From a bacterium (GTDB lineage: Bacteria > Margulisbacteria > Marinamargulisbacteria > UBA6595), in the NCBI GenBank assembly GCA_027621615.1, contig JAQCBC010000026.1, positions 1 through 8,389 of the forward strand: a stretch of 8,389 bases of DNA, given 5' to 3'. The notes below the pieces were generated by a model that was given only the letters and a program-made list of their open reading frames with translations, was not told the DNA's origin and did not search any database. A program made the position numbers and the translations under genes. Positions 1 through 6,478 of this stretch are shown here, piece after piece (the stretch's first letter is position 1; each line of letters begins with the position of its first letter).

Positions 1-1
1 T

Positions 2-937
2 ATCCTCATTATAATGTTTCTGTACTGTAGTGTAGCAGGGTTGGTGTATCATTTTTTGAGTAAAGTTCCTGGTGGTTTTGGAAACTACGCGGACAATCGA
101 CCAGATTCTATAACAAAATATCCAAATGCCTATTCAGACTTCGATTCTGATCTATACAAATCAAATCAATATCAAGCAATTGTGATTAGTAGTTCAAATA
201 ATTTGAAACTCCGAGGCTGGTTGTTTCCAGGTCAATCCAAGCAGTCCATTGTTATTGCAGCAGCTGGCCATAAAGGGTCCTGTAGAAACCCACAGGTACT
301 AATTCCCGCCATTATGTTGCAAAATCAGGGTCTTTCAGTTGCTTTAATTGATTTTAGAGATCAAGGGGAGTCAGATTATGAGGATGGCCGAACAGCGTTG
401 GGTTCCAATGAGTATCAGGATTTTATTTCAGCTGTTCATTGGGCAAAGAAACAAGGGTATCAGCATGTGGGGCTATATGGTTGTTCAATGGCTGCAACGA
501 GTGCGTTATTGGCTGCTTCGTATGAACCGATGATCGATGCTGTGTGGGCCGAAGCGCCATTTGCCCACAGAAAGATTATTGTACAGTCAGAGTTGCCAAA
601 GTATAATATCCCTAGTTTTATGGCAGCACCTGTATTGACAGTTGGTCGTTTAATATCAGGAGATCCACTGCTATCGCATAACCCGATTAATCATATGCAG
701 CAATTGAAGAATACAAAAGTTATGCTTGTTCATTCAAAGCAGGATAAACGAATTTCAATTGATCATACATATCACCTGCTTGAAGAAGGGTTGTCTCACA
801 ATGTTCCAATAAGTGCTTGGATTTTAAATAACTCAGGGCATTGTGAGGCTGTGCTATATAATCATAGTCAGTATAAGAATCGATTGATTAATTTTTTTGA
901 CGGCAATTTAATTGAACTTAACAATAGTCCAAATTAA
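2..937 (+). CDS. Alpha/beta hydrolase with N-terminal membrane anchor (5' end probably outside window)
   Basis: This is a serine hydrolase of the alpha/beta fold; the substrate cannot be told from sequence. Numbering from the ATG at 14, the nucleophile elbow G-C-S-M-A places Ser158, followed by Asp244 (in HSKQDKR) and His276 (in NSGHCEA), a complete catalytic triad in the right order and spacing. The AAGHKGS stretch near residues 83-89 fits the oxyanion-hole strand turn. The first ~18 residues are hydrophobic and probably form a membrane anchor, with the catalytic domain on the far side. The frame stays open from the ATG back to the window edge and encodes more hydrophobic residues (I-L-I-I), so the true start is probably upstream. 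The gene is more AT-rich than the arginine genes and is separated from argB by a promoter. No GC-rich terminator follows it. Family fold is confident; function is unknown. Confidence 0.8.
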   Translation: MLIIMFLYCSVAGLVYHFLSKVPGGFGNYADNRPDSITKYPNAYSDFDSDLYKSNQYQAIVISSSNNLKLRGWLFPGQSKQSIVIAAAGHKGSCRNPQVLIPAIMLQNQGLSVALIDFRDQGESDYEDGRTALGSNEYQDFISAVHWAKKQGYQHVGLYGCSMAATSALLAASYEPMIDAVWAEAPFAHRKIIVQSELPKYNIPSFMAAPVLTVGRLISGDPLLSHNPINHMQQLKNTKVMLVHSKQDKRISIDHTYHLLEEGLSHNVPISAWILNNSGHCEAVLYNHSQYKNRLINFFDGNLIELNNSPN

Positions 938-948
938 CAAACAACCAG

Positions 949-978
949 TTGCTAATTTATACGCTTGTTCGATAAAAT
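949..978 (+). promoter_or_regulatory. Putative sigma70 promoter of the argB operon
   Basis: A TTGCTA -35-like hexamer (949-954) and a TAAAAT -10-like hexamer (973-978) are separated by 18 bases. They lie in the short gap between the hydrolase stop and argB. A start of transcription about seven bases after the -10 would fall near 985, on or next to the second in-frame ATG of argB. I saw no convincing ArgR-type palindrome around it, so arginine repression at the DNA level is not supported by what is visible. Confidence 0.5.
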
Positions 979-1851
979 ATGACAATGGTACATAAAAATA
1001 ATATTGATAAAGCACGCATCTTAGTAGAGTCGTTGCCCTATATTAAACAGTTTTTTGGTAAAACCGTTGTGATTAAATACGGTGGATCGCTAATGGTTGA
1101 TGACGCAATGAAGCAGCAGTTTGCTCAAGACATTGTGTTGTTAAAGTATATTGGGATCAACCCGATTATTGTTCATGGTGGGGGCAAAGATATTACCAAA
1201 TGGCTCAATCGAATTGGGAAAGAGACGGTGTTCATTGATGGCCTTCGAGTAACAGATTCAGAAACCATGGAAGTCACAGAAATGGTTCTATCAGGCAAAA
1301 TCAACAGCGATATTGTTACTTTGATTAACGAAGCTGGTGGAAAAGCGGTTGGGTTGTCTGGCAAAGACGGTCACTTGTTTCAAGCCAAGCGCTTGGATCA
1401 TCACCCTGACAAAGACATGGGGCTAGTCGGGACAATTACTCAAATTAATGATGATATTCTGACGCTTTTAGCTAAAGAAGATTATATTCCCGTTGTGGCA
1501 TCCATTGGCCGGGGGCAGGGTCGTGAAAGCCTTAATATTAATGCCGATAATGTAGCCTCAGAAGTGGCGATCAAAGTTAAGGCCACCAAATTAGTCTATT
1601 TGACCGATATTGACGGCATTATGATTGACAATGTCTTACAGGGATTTTTTAATTATGCAGAAGCCAAAGCCTTGTTAAGTCACGAACAAATTTCCGGGGG
1701 TATGCGCCCCAAATTGCAGTATGCGATTAATGCGCTGGAGCAGGGGGTGCATCGGGTTCATATTATTAATGGCATGGTGGAACATGCCGTATTGCTGGAG
1801 TTGTTTATGGACAACGGTATTGGAACATGTTTGAGCCGTGACAATCGATAA
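979..1851 (+). CDS. argB: Acetylglutamate kinase
   Basis: ArgB phosphorylates N-acetyl-L-glutamate with ATP, the second step of cytoplasmic arginine synthesis. The 290-residue length is normal for the family. Visible motifs are K33-Y-G-G-S (phosphate-binding lysine), V-H66-G-G-G-K (acetylglutamate loop), G-L-R90-V-T-D, S-G-K129, N186-I-N188-A-D190 (substrate/catalytic Asp) and G-G-M-R-P-K245 (nucleotide site). An extra N-terminal helix before the first strand (about residues 10-27) and a C-terminal H-I-I-N-G...G-I-G-T segment resemble the arginine-inhibited hexameric kinases, so feedback inhibition by arginine is inferred. The ATG at 979 is followed by another in-frame ATG at 985, and neither has a Shine-Dalgarno sequence. 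The gene overlaps argF by 14 bases and is first in the arginine operon. Identification is very secure; the exact start is not. Confidence 0.96.
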   Translation: MTMVHKNNIDKARILVESLPYIKQFFGKTVVIKYGGSLMVDDAMKQQFAQDIVLLKYIGINPIIVHGGGKDITKWLNRIGKETVFIDGLRVTDSETMEVTEMVLSGKINSDIVTLINEAGGKAVGLSGKDGHLFQAKRLDHHPDKDMGLVGTITQINDDILTLLAKEDYIPVVASIGRGQGRESLNINADNVASEVAIKVKATKLVYLTDIDGIMIDNVLQGFFNYAEAKALLSHEQISGGMRPKLQYAINALEQGVHRVHIINGMVEHAVLLELFMDNGIGTCLSRDNR

Positions 1852-2722
1852 TTTTATTGATATTTTGCCACACAGTGCTGCAGATTTAGAATCGCTGCTG
1901 GATTGTGCAAACCGATTAAAATCAGAGCCCAATGCGTTCGAGCGGCCCTTGTCTGGCTATACCGTTGGTATGATTTTGCAAAAGCCATCGATGCGCACTC
2001 GGGTGTCGTTTGAGGTGGGCCTTAACCGATTGGGTGGGCACCTCATCCAATTATCACCTACGGATATTGGGTTTGGCACACGGGAGCCGCTGTCAGACAT
2101 GATGGGCGTATTATCGCGTTATTGCAATGCGTTAATTTTGCGTGTCAAGCACCATACGGATTTATTGGCTTGCTTGCAGCATTCCAGCATTCCCATTATT
2201 AATGGTTTGTCCGATGAAAGCCATCCGTGCCAGGCCTTGGCCGATATTATGACGGTGTTGGAATGCAAGTCCCGAGACGCTAAGATTGTCTATATCGGGG
2301 ATGGCAACAATGTGTGCCAGTCATTAATTGATATTTGCAGTGTTTTGTCGTTGAATTTAACCGTCATTACGCCAGAGGGCCATGCCCCAAAGCACCCACG
2401 CAATGCCACGATTACCCACACAATGACAGCCTGTGCGGGAGCCGATGTTTTGTACACAGATGTGTGGATGAGCATGGGCCAAGAGTCTGTGGACGTGGCG
2501 GTATTCCAGCCCTATCAAATCAACGATTCGGTATTGGCAACCGCCCAACCCGATGCCATTGTGATGCATTGTTTGCCGGCCGTTCGGGGCGAAGAAATTA
2601 CCGATTCGGTGTTGACCGGTTCTCAATCGGTTGTCTTTCAGCAAGCTGAAAATCGAATGTATGCTCAACAAGCAATTATGATCATGTTAATGAGGAGGTC
2701 CTTATGGAAACAGTGGTATTAG
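1838..2722 (+). CDS. argF: Ornithine carbamoyltransferase
   Basis: ArgF joins carbamoyl phosphate and ornithine to give citrulline. The 294 residues are at the short end for the family. Motifs in order are S51-M-R-T-R55 (carbamoyl-phosphate loop, usually S-T-R-T-R), H129-P-C-Q132, D208-V-W with S212-M-G (ornithine loop) and H244-C-L-P-A with R250-G-E-E. The SMG loop and the HCLP..RGEE stretch favour true ornithine transcarbamylase over the acetyl- or succinyl-ornithine enzymes, although Met52 and Val249 are unusual. The start is a GTG at 1838: an in-frame TGA lies at 1832-1834, so it is the first start possible, and the N-terminal sequence aligns well from there. It overlaps argB by 14 bases with only a weak GGAA upstream, implying translational coupling. 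Its last residues are encoded by the argG ribosome site and start. Confidence 0.93.
   Translation: MTIDNFIDILPHSAADLESLLDCANRLKSEPNAFERPLSGYTVGMILQKPSMRTRVSFEVGLNRLGGHLIQLSPTDIGFGTREPLSDMMGVLSRYCNALILRVKHHTDLLACLQHSSIPIINGLSDESHPCQALADIMTVLECKSRDAKIVYIGDGNNVCQSLIDICSVLSLNLTVITPEGHAPKHPRNATITHTMTACAGADVLYTDVWMSMGQESVDVAVFQPYQINDSVLATAQPDAIVMHCLPAVRGEEITDSVLTGSQSVVFQQAENRMYAQQAIMIMLMRRSLWKQWY
2692..2699 (+). promoter_or_regulatory. Strong Shine-Dalgarno site for argG
   Basis: GAGGAGGT is near-perfectly complementary to the 16S rRNA tail and ends four bases before the argG ATG (2704). It lies inside the argF coding sequence and encodes part of the ArgF C-terminal tail. It is the strongest ribosome site in the window and fixes the argG start, suggesting independent, high-level initiation of ArgG. 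Confidence 0.9.
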
Positions 2723-3909
2723 CGTATTCGGGTGGTTTAGACACGTCGATTATGATTCCGTGGCTCAAAGAAAACTATAATGTTGAGGTTGTCGCTTTAT
2801 GTATTGATTTGGGGCAGGGTAAAGAGTTAACCGGGTTGAGAGAAAAGGCGCTAAACAGTGGGGCCAAAGCCGTTATCATTGATGATTTACGGGAGTCGTT
2901 TGTGGTGGATTATTGGTATCCAACCTTGCGATCGGGAGCCATATACGAATCCAAATATTTGCTCGGGACCAGCATTGGTCGGCCCCTCATTGCCAAGCGT
3001 ATGGTGGATGTGGCGCATGAGTATGGGGCAACGATGGTGGCGCACGGAGCCACGGGCAAGGGCAATGACCAAGTTCGATTTGAGCTGACGTTCATGGCTT
3101 TGGACCCATCGCTTAAAATTATTGCGCCATGGAAAGATCCCAAATGGACCCTAACATCGCGAGAGGCCTGTGTGGAGTATGCCAAACAGCACAACATTCC
3201 CATTGCTCAATCGTCTGATCGGATCTATTCAGAAGATGCAAATTTGCTTCATATTAGTCATGAAGGGGGCGTGTTGGAGTCGTTAACCGAGCCCGTGCCG
3301 GATGATGTCTACAGCATGAGTCAAGTGTTGGCGGATACGCCGGATACGCCGGATACAGTTACCCTATCGTTTGAGGCGGGTATTCCGGTTCGCGTTGATG
3401 GCGAGGCGATGGCACCCGTGCCGATGTTGGAGCATTTGAATGCCCTTGGGGCCAAGCATGGCATTGGGCAAATTGATTTGGTTGAAAACCGATTGGTTGG
3501 GATGAAATCTCGCGGCATTTACGAAACTCCGGGTGGGACGATTGTCTTTGCCGCACATACAGAATTGGAGCATTTGGTGTTGGATCGCTCGCTCTTGCAT
3601 TTAAAAGAAAAATTAGCCCTAGACTATGCCGACTTGGTCTACGATGGGCGATGGTTTTCAACCACACGGACTGCCCTGGATGCTTTTGTGAATGATACGC
3701 AAAAAGTGGTCACTGGGGATATTACCCTGTCTTTGTTTAAAGGCCATGTTCGACCAGTTAAACGGGTGTCGCCCTTTAGCTTGTATCACGAATCGTTGTC
3801 ATCATTTTCGGATTCTGAGTTGTACAATCAGGCCGATGCCGTTGGTTTTATTAAAATTTATGGGTTGCCCACTAAAATTAACGGCATGCGGGATCGGGGT
3901 GAATTGTGA
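2704..3909 (+). CDS. argG: Argininosuccinate synthase
   Basis: ArgG condenses citrulline and aspartate to argininosuccinate, splitting ATP to AMP and pyrophosphate. At 401 residues it has the usual length. The N-type ATP pyrophosphatase loop A7-Y-S-G-G-L-D-T-S15 opens the protein. It is followed by Y85-L-L-G-T-S-I-G-R-P, the citrulline/aspartate segment H114-G-A-T-G-K-G-N-D-Q-V-R-F-E127, and the H-I-S-H-E-G-G stretch around residues 183-189. A D-T-P-D-T-P-D-T tract at 211-218, in a surface loop that is variable in the family, comes from a short tandem repeat. The start is fixed by the strong ribosome site just upstream; the gene overlaps argF by 19 bases and argH by 4. Base composition is among the most G+C-rich in the window. 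Identification is very secure. Confidence 0.97.
   Translation: METVVLAYSGGLDTSIMIPWLKENYNVEVVALCIDLGQGKELTGLREKALNSGAKAVIIDDLRESFVVDYWYPTLRSGAIYESKYLLGTSIGRPLIAKRMVDVAHEYGATMVAHGATGKGNDQVRFELTFMALDPSLKIIAPWKDPKWTLTSREACVEYAKQHNIPIAQSSDRIYSEDANLLHISHEGGVLESLTEPVPDDVYSMSQVLADTPDTPDTVTLSFEAGIPVRVDGEAMAPVPMLEHLNALGAKHGIGQIDLVENRLVGMKSRGIYETPGGTIVFAAHTELEHLVLDRSLLHLKEKLALDYADLVYDGRWFSTTRTALDAFVNDTQKVVTGDITLSLFKGHVRPVKRVSPFSLYHESLSSFSDSELYNQADAVGFIKIYGLPTKINGMRDRGEL
3332..3356 (+). repeat. Nine-base tandem repeat inside argG (2.8 copies)
   Basis: The unit CGGATACGC occurs at 3332-3340 and 3341-3349, with a 7-base partial copy at 3350-3356. It reads in frame as alternating D-T-P. Because the unit is a multiple of three, gain or loss of copies would lengthen or shorten a loop of ArgG without breaking the frame. 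Confidence 0.9.
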
Positions 3910-5288
3910 GTGATTCCCATTCGATTCACAACAAGACGGTTGAATTAGCGGCGTCTGCTCAAGTGCTGAGTTACACCTTGCCGGTGGATTGGCGGTTGTT
4001 GCCGTATGACATTCAGACCAATCGGGCGCATGTAGCGGGGTTGAAACGATGCGGTGCCTTGTCTGAGGCGGACGCACGTTCAATTACACACGCCTTGGAT
4101 CAGCTCACGGCAGCGTACACGGCCGGTCAGTTGACGCCGGAAGGGTGTTCGGATGAAGATGTTCACAGTTATGTTGAGCGTCGTGTGATTGCGGATATTG
4201 GAGATACCGGAAAACGCATGCATACGGGCAAGTCACGCAATGATCAAGTGATGACCGATGCCCGATTGTATTTGAAAGATCACATTCAGGCCATTGGGTC
4301 TGATATTCAGGCGGTACTGTGTGCGTTGGGGGTCTTGGCTGAGCAGCATACCCGCACGTTATTTCCAGGCTTTACCCATTTCCAGCCCGCCCAGCCCATT
4401 ATATTTGCGCATCATATTATGGCCTATATGACCATGCTACAGCGGGATTATGAGCGGTTGATGCAGTGTTACGATCGTACGGATGTGTGTCCGTTGGGGT
4501 CTGGGGCAATTGCGGGCACCAATTATGCGATTGATCGGGAATGGGTGGCTCAGCAGCTCGGGTTTTCTCGGGTATCCACCAATAGCATGGATGCGGTGGC
4601 CGATCGAGATTTCATGATTGAATTTATATCCACATCGGCAATCCTCATGGGCCACTTAAGCCGCTTTTGTGAAGAGTTGGTGCTCTGGGCATCCCCCATG
4701 CTGGGATTTATTCATATCGGGGATGCGTTTACTACCGGCAGTTCCTTAATGCCACAGAAAAAAAACCCCGATATTGCCGAGCTAATTCGGGGAAAGGGGA
4801 GTCGGGTGTTGGGGCATACCATGACCCTTCATACTTTAGTCAAAGCCCTGCCGTTGACGTACAATCGGGATTTGCAAGAAGACAAACCCCCACTGTACGA
4901 TACGGTCGACACGGTTCGGCAAAGTTTATCGGCATTGGCTGATATGATTCCCACCATCACGGTGCAACCCGAGGCCATTCAGGCAGCGCTAAGCGTTGGG
5001 CATTTGGCGGCGACAGAGCTGGCCGATTATTTAGTTTCAAAATCGGTTCCATTTCGTGAAGCCCATGAAATTACTGGTAAAATTGTTGTATCGGCGATCA
5101 AATCAAAAAAAACTTTGCAGGAGTTAACCTTGACGGAATACCGCAGTTTTTGTCAGAATATTGATCAAGATGTGTATGAATGGTTATGTTTGGAGCGTGC
5201 AGTGAACCGAAAATCGGTGATTGGCGGAACTGCATTTGCATTCGTTGATGCGCAGTTATCAGGTTTAAAGGAGTCTATACAATGGTAG
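3906..5288 (+). CDS. argH: Argininosuccinate lyase
   Basis: ArgH splits argininosuccinate into arginine and fumarate, the last step of the pathway; it acts as a tetramer in the fumarase/aspartase superfamily. Motifs: S82-D-E-D-V-H (substrate region), H106-T-G-K-S-R-N-D-Q-V115, G155-F-T-H158-F-Q-P-A-Q-P, P196-L-G-S-G-A-I-A-G-T, N226-S-M-D-A-V-A-D-R-D and the signature loop G278-S-S-L-M-P-Q-K-K-N-P-D289 with the catalytic serine. The usual W-G-G-R-F sequence near the N terminus is absent. The GTG start (3906) overlaps the argG stop as GTGA, with GGGGTGA at 3896-3902 as ribosome site. An in-frame TGA at 3900-3902 rules out an upstream extension. At 460 residues the length is normal. It overlaps ndk by 7 bases. 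Identification is secure. Confidence 0.95.
   Translation: MSDSHSIHNKTVELAASAQVLSYTLPVDWRLLPYDIQTNRAHVAGLKRCGALSEADARSITHALDQLTAAYTAGQLTPEGCSDEDVHSYVERRVIADIGDTGKRMHTGKSRNDQVMTDARLYLKDHIQAIGSDIQAVLCALGVLAEQHTRTLFPGFTHFQPAQPIIFAHHIMAYMTMLQRDYERLMQCYDRTDVCPLGSGAIAGTNYAIDREWVAQQLGFSRVSTNSMDAVADRDFMIEFISTSAILMGHLSRFCEELVLWASPMLGFIHIGDAFTTGSSLMPQKKNPDIAELIRGKGSRVLGHTMTLHTLVKALPLTYNRDLQEDKPPLYDTVDTVRQSLSALADMIPTITVQPEAIQAALSVGHLAATELADYLVSKSVPFREAHEITGKIVVSAIKSKKTLQELTLTEYRSFCQNIDQDVYEWLCLERAVNRKSVIGGTAFAFVDAQLSGLKESIQW
5267..5273 (+). promoter_or_regulatory. Shine-Dalgarno site for ndk
   Basis: AAAGGAG lies eight bases before the ndk ATG (5282), within the last codons of argH. The good match and spacing fix the ndk start and show that ndk is translated as part of the arginine transcript. 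Confidence 0.8.
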
Positions 5289-5698
5289 AAGAATTAGAAG
5301 AGTCGTTGGTGTTTATTAAGCCGGATGCGGTAGCCAAGCGGTATGTGGGAGAAATTTTGCATCGGTTTGAAGCGGCCGAATTGGAGATTGTTCAGCTTAA
5401 GCAAATTGTGATTGATGCGACATTAGCTGATCAGCACTATGCCGAACATGTTCACAAATCATTTTATCCCAGTTTAAAAGATTTCATTACATCGGGTCCG
5501 GTCGTCGTTATCGTGTTGCGGGGGGCTCGGGCAGTGGCTCGGATTCGGGCTTTGTGTGGGGCGACGGATCCATCTGAGGCAGAGCCGGGTAGTATTCGGT
5601 CTGATTTTGGGGTTTCTATGACAGAAAATGCGATTCATGCCTCGGATAGTGTGGATAGTGCGCGTCGCGAAATAGCCAATTTTAGTGCGTTTTTTTAA
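5282..5698 (+). CDS. ndk: Nucleoside diphosphate kinase
   Basis: Ndk moves the gamma phosphate of ATP to other nucleoside diphosphates through a phosphohistidine, keeping GTP, UTP, CTP and dNTP pools filled. The 138 residues match the compact bacterial form. Family marks seen are K13-P-D-A-V, Y53-A-E-H, F61-Y-P-S-L, R89 and T95 in I-R-A-L-C-G-A-T-D-P, P102-G-S-I-R106-S-D-F-G, and the active-site block N116-A-I-H119-A-S-D with the catalytic histidine. The gene overlaps the argH end by 7 bases and the following licD-like gene by 14, so it links the arginine operon to the glycan genes. It may supply UTP or CTP for sugar activation, or buffer the ATP demand of ArgB and ArgG; both are inferences. 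The coding end runs into seven T residues within a hairpin. Confidence 0.96.
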   Translation: MVEELEESLVFIKPDAVAKRYVGEILHRFEAAELEIVQLKQIVIDATLADQHYAEHVHKSFYPSLKDFITSGPVVVIVLRGARAVARIRALCGATDPSEAEPGSIRSDFGVSMTENAIHASDSVDSARREIANFSAFF

Positions 5699-5705
5699 GA
5701 CGCAC
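5685..5705 (+). promoter_or_regulatory. Hairpin enclosing ndk stop and licD-like GTG start
   Basis: GTGCGT (5685-5690) is the exact reverse complement of ACGCAC (5700-5705). With a T-G wobble and two T-A pairs, the stem extends to nine pairs around a three-base loop (5694-5696). The stem holds the apparent GTG start of the licD-like gene in its left arm, and the ndk TAA (5696-5698) lies in the loop and right arm. No T run follows it, so it is not a normal intrinsic terminator. A ribosome finishing ndk would open it, which suggests translational coupling. Confidence 0.6.
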
Positions 5706-6428
5706 CCACGGATTCGTCAGTTTGTTCAATCCAACGGTTTTCCTGTTGGCCCTTCACCCTTGAAAAATTCTGGTATTGAGCGTTCCAAAACTGAATGGTT
5801 GCAAATTTTACATGATTCCTTATCAGTCCGCTTGTATTTACTATGCGGTACCTGTCTGGGGGCTGTACGCGATCGTGCGATTATCCCTTATGATCCAGAT
5901 GCCGATATTGGTGTTCTTTTGGAGGAGTTCCCCAAAGTTTTAGCTGCAATTCCTGAGTTGATTCGGCACGGCTTCTACATTTTATATGCTAAAAAATGGA
6001 CGCTGACCCTTGGAATACCCGGTCAGGTTTTTCATATTGATATTATGGTGGTTAAACCCGTTCAAAATCCAATAGTTCGACTGTTTGGGTTTCGATGGTT
6101 TTTTGACCAACGCTTCTACAAAGAAAATTATATTTCAGATGCAGAATCGGTTATGTTTCTGGATCGAGAATTTTATGTACCATCCCCTGTTCAGGTGTAT
6201 TTGAAGCAACTGTATGGGGCTGATTGGGAGACCCCCCAGCAACACAAACCCTCGGGAGTGTTGCCCTTATTTACACAATTGACTCTCAGGCCATTTGTTC
6301 GGTTTAAGCTTGGGGCCAGTTTCTCAGGAGCCGATTGGTGTGTCGAATGGCGGCCTTGGGCATCCCGGTTTCTCAAACGATATGGAACGCAATGGGCGGT
6401 GTATGCTCGCTACACTCACCCAGAGTAG
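5685..6428 (+). CDS. LicD/fukutin-family transferase
   Basis: This belongs to the LicD (fukutin-related) nucleotidyltransferase-fold family, whose members transfer phosphocholine or other phospho-groups onto surface glycans; the actual donor and acceptor here are unknown. Visible marks are G55-T-C-L-G-A-V-R62, the acidic metal site P-Y-D70-P-D-A-D74-I-G (family form usually D-D-D-x-D, so one Asp is Pro), the H117-I-D119 strand, and the C-terminal V-P-S-P...Y-L-K-Q-L-Y-G-A-D-W-E-T-P block at 165-184. At 247 residues it is an ordinary size. There is no signal peptide, and it is probably cytoplasmic. The GTG at 5685 is the best start, giving a 14-base overlap with ndk, but no Shine-Dalgarno sequence precedes it; a downstream TTG near codon 26 is an alternative. 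Coupling to ndk is likely. Family is confident, specificity is not. Confidence 0.85.
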   Translation: MRFFKTHPRIRQFVQSNGFPVGPSPLKNSGIERSKTEWLQILHDSLSVRLYLLCGTCLGAVRDRAIIPYDPDADIGVLLEEFPKVLAAIPELIRHGFYILYAKKWTLTLGIPGQVFHIDIMVVKPVQNPIVRLFGFRWFFDQRFYKENYISDAESVMFLDREFYVPSPVQVYLKQLYGADWETPQQHKPSGVLPLFTQLTLRPFVRFKLGASFSGADWCVEWRPWASRFLKRYGTQWAVYARYTHPE

Positions 6429-6446
6429 AAATCGGGCTTGTTAATA

Positions 6447-6470
6447 TGGTAAAATGAAAAGAAAAAGAGG
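6447..6470 (+). promoter_or_regulatory. Extended -10 promoter and ribosome site before the aminotransferase gene
   Basis: TGGTAAAAT (6447-6455) fits an extended -10 element (TGn followed by a TATAAT-like hexamer at 6450-6455); I saw no good -35, as is common for this class. AGAGG at 6466-6470 lies eight bases before the ATG at 6479. Transcription would begin near 6462, giving a very short leader. This is in the only real gap of the right half of the window and could start a separate transcript for the sugar genes. No terminator was seen before it, so read-through from the arginine operon is also possible. Confidence 0.5.
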
Positions 6471-6478
6471 ATACAAGT

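Noticed and set aside
10..15. Perfect TATAAT hexamer at the start of the window
   Set aside because: It overlaps the hydrolase ATG and lies in an open hydrophobic coding frame that continues to the window edge; with so little upstream sequence no -35 can be judged, and a chance match in AT-rich coding DNA is more likely.
870..900. T-run after AATCGATT near the hydrolase end as a terminator
   Set aside because: There is no GC-rich stem and the run lies before the stop codon, inside the coding sequence.
938..978. ArgR operator before argB
   Set aside because: I looked for the AT-rich imperfect palindrome typical of ARG boxes and found no convincing pair of half-sites.
1845..1861. AT-rich stem at the argB/argF junction
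   Set aside because: Only six or seven pairs, including a wobble and mostly A-T; too weak to claim as a regulatory structure.
2335..2671. About 104-codon frames on both strands inside argF
   Set aside because: Their translations are Cys/Arg/His-rich with no recognisable domain and they sit wholly within conserved argF coding sequence.
3359..3667. 102-codon frame on the - strand inside argG
   Set aside because: Antisense shadow of argG with no motif and no ribosome site.
4758..4765. Run of eight A residues in argH (and another at 5105-5112) as phase-variation or frameshift sites
   Set aside because: The first simply encodes the conserved Q-K-K-N catalytic loop and the second a K-K pair; the frame is intact and there is no useful product in the shifted frame, so regulation by slippage is not supported.
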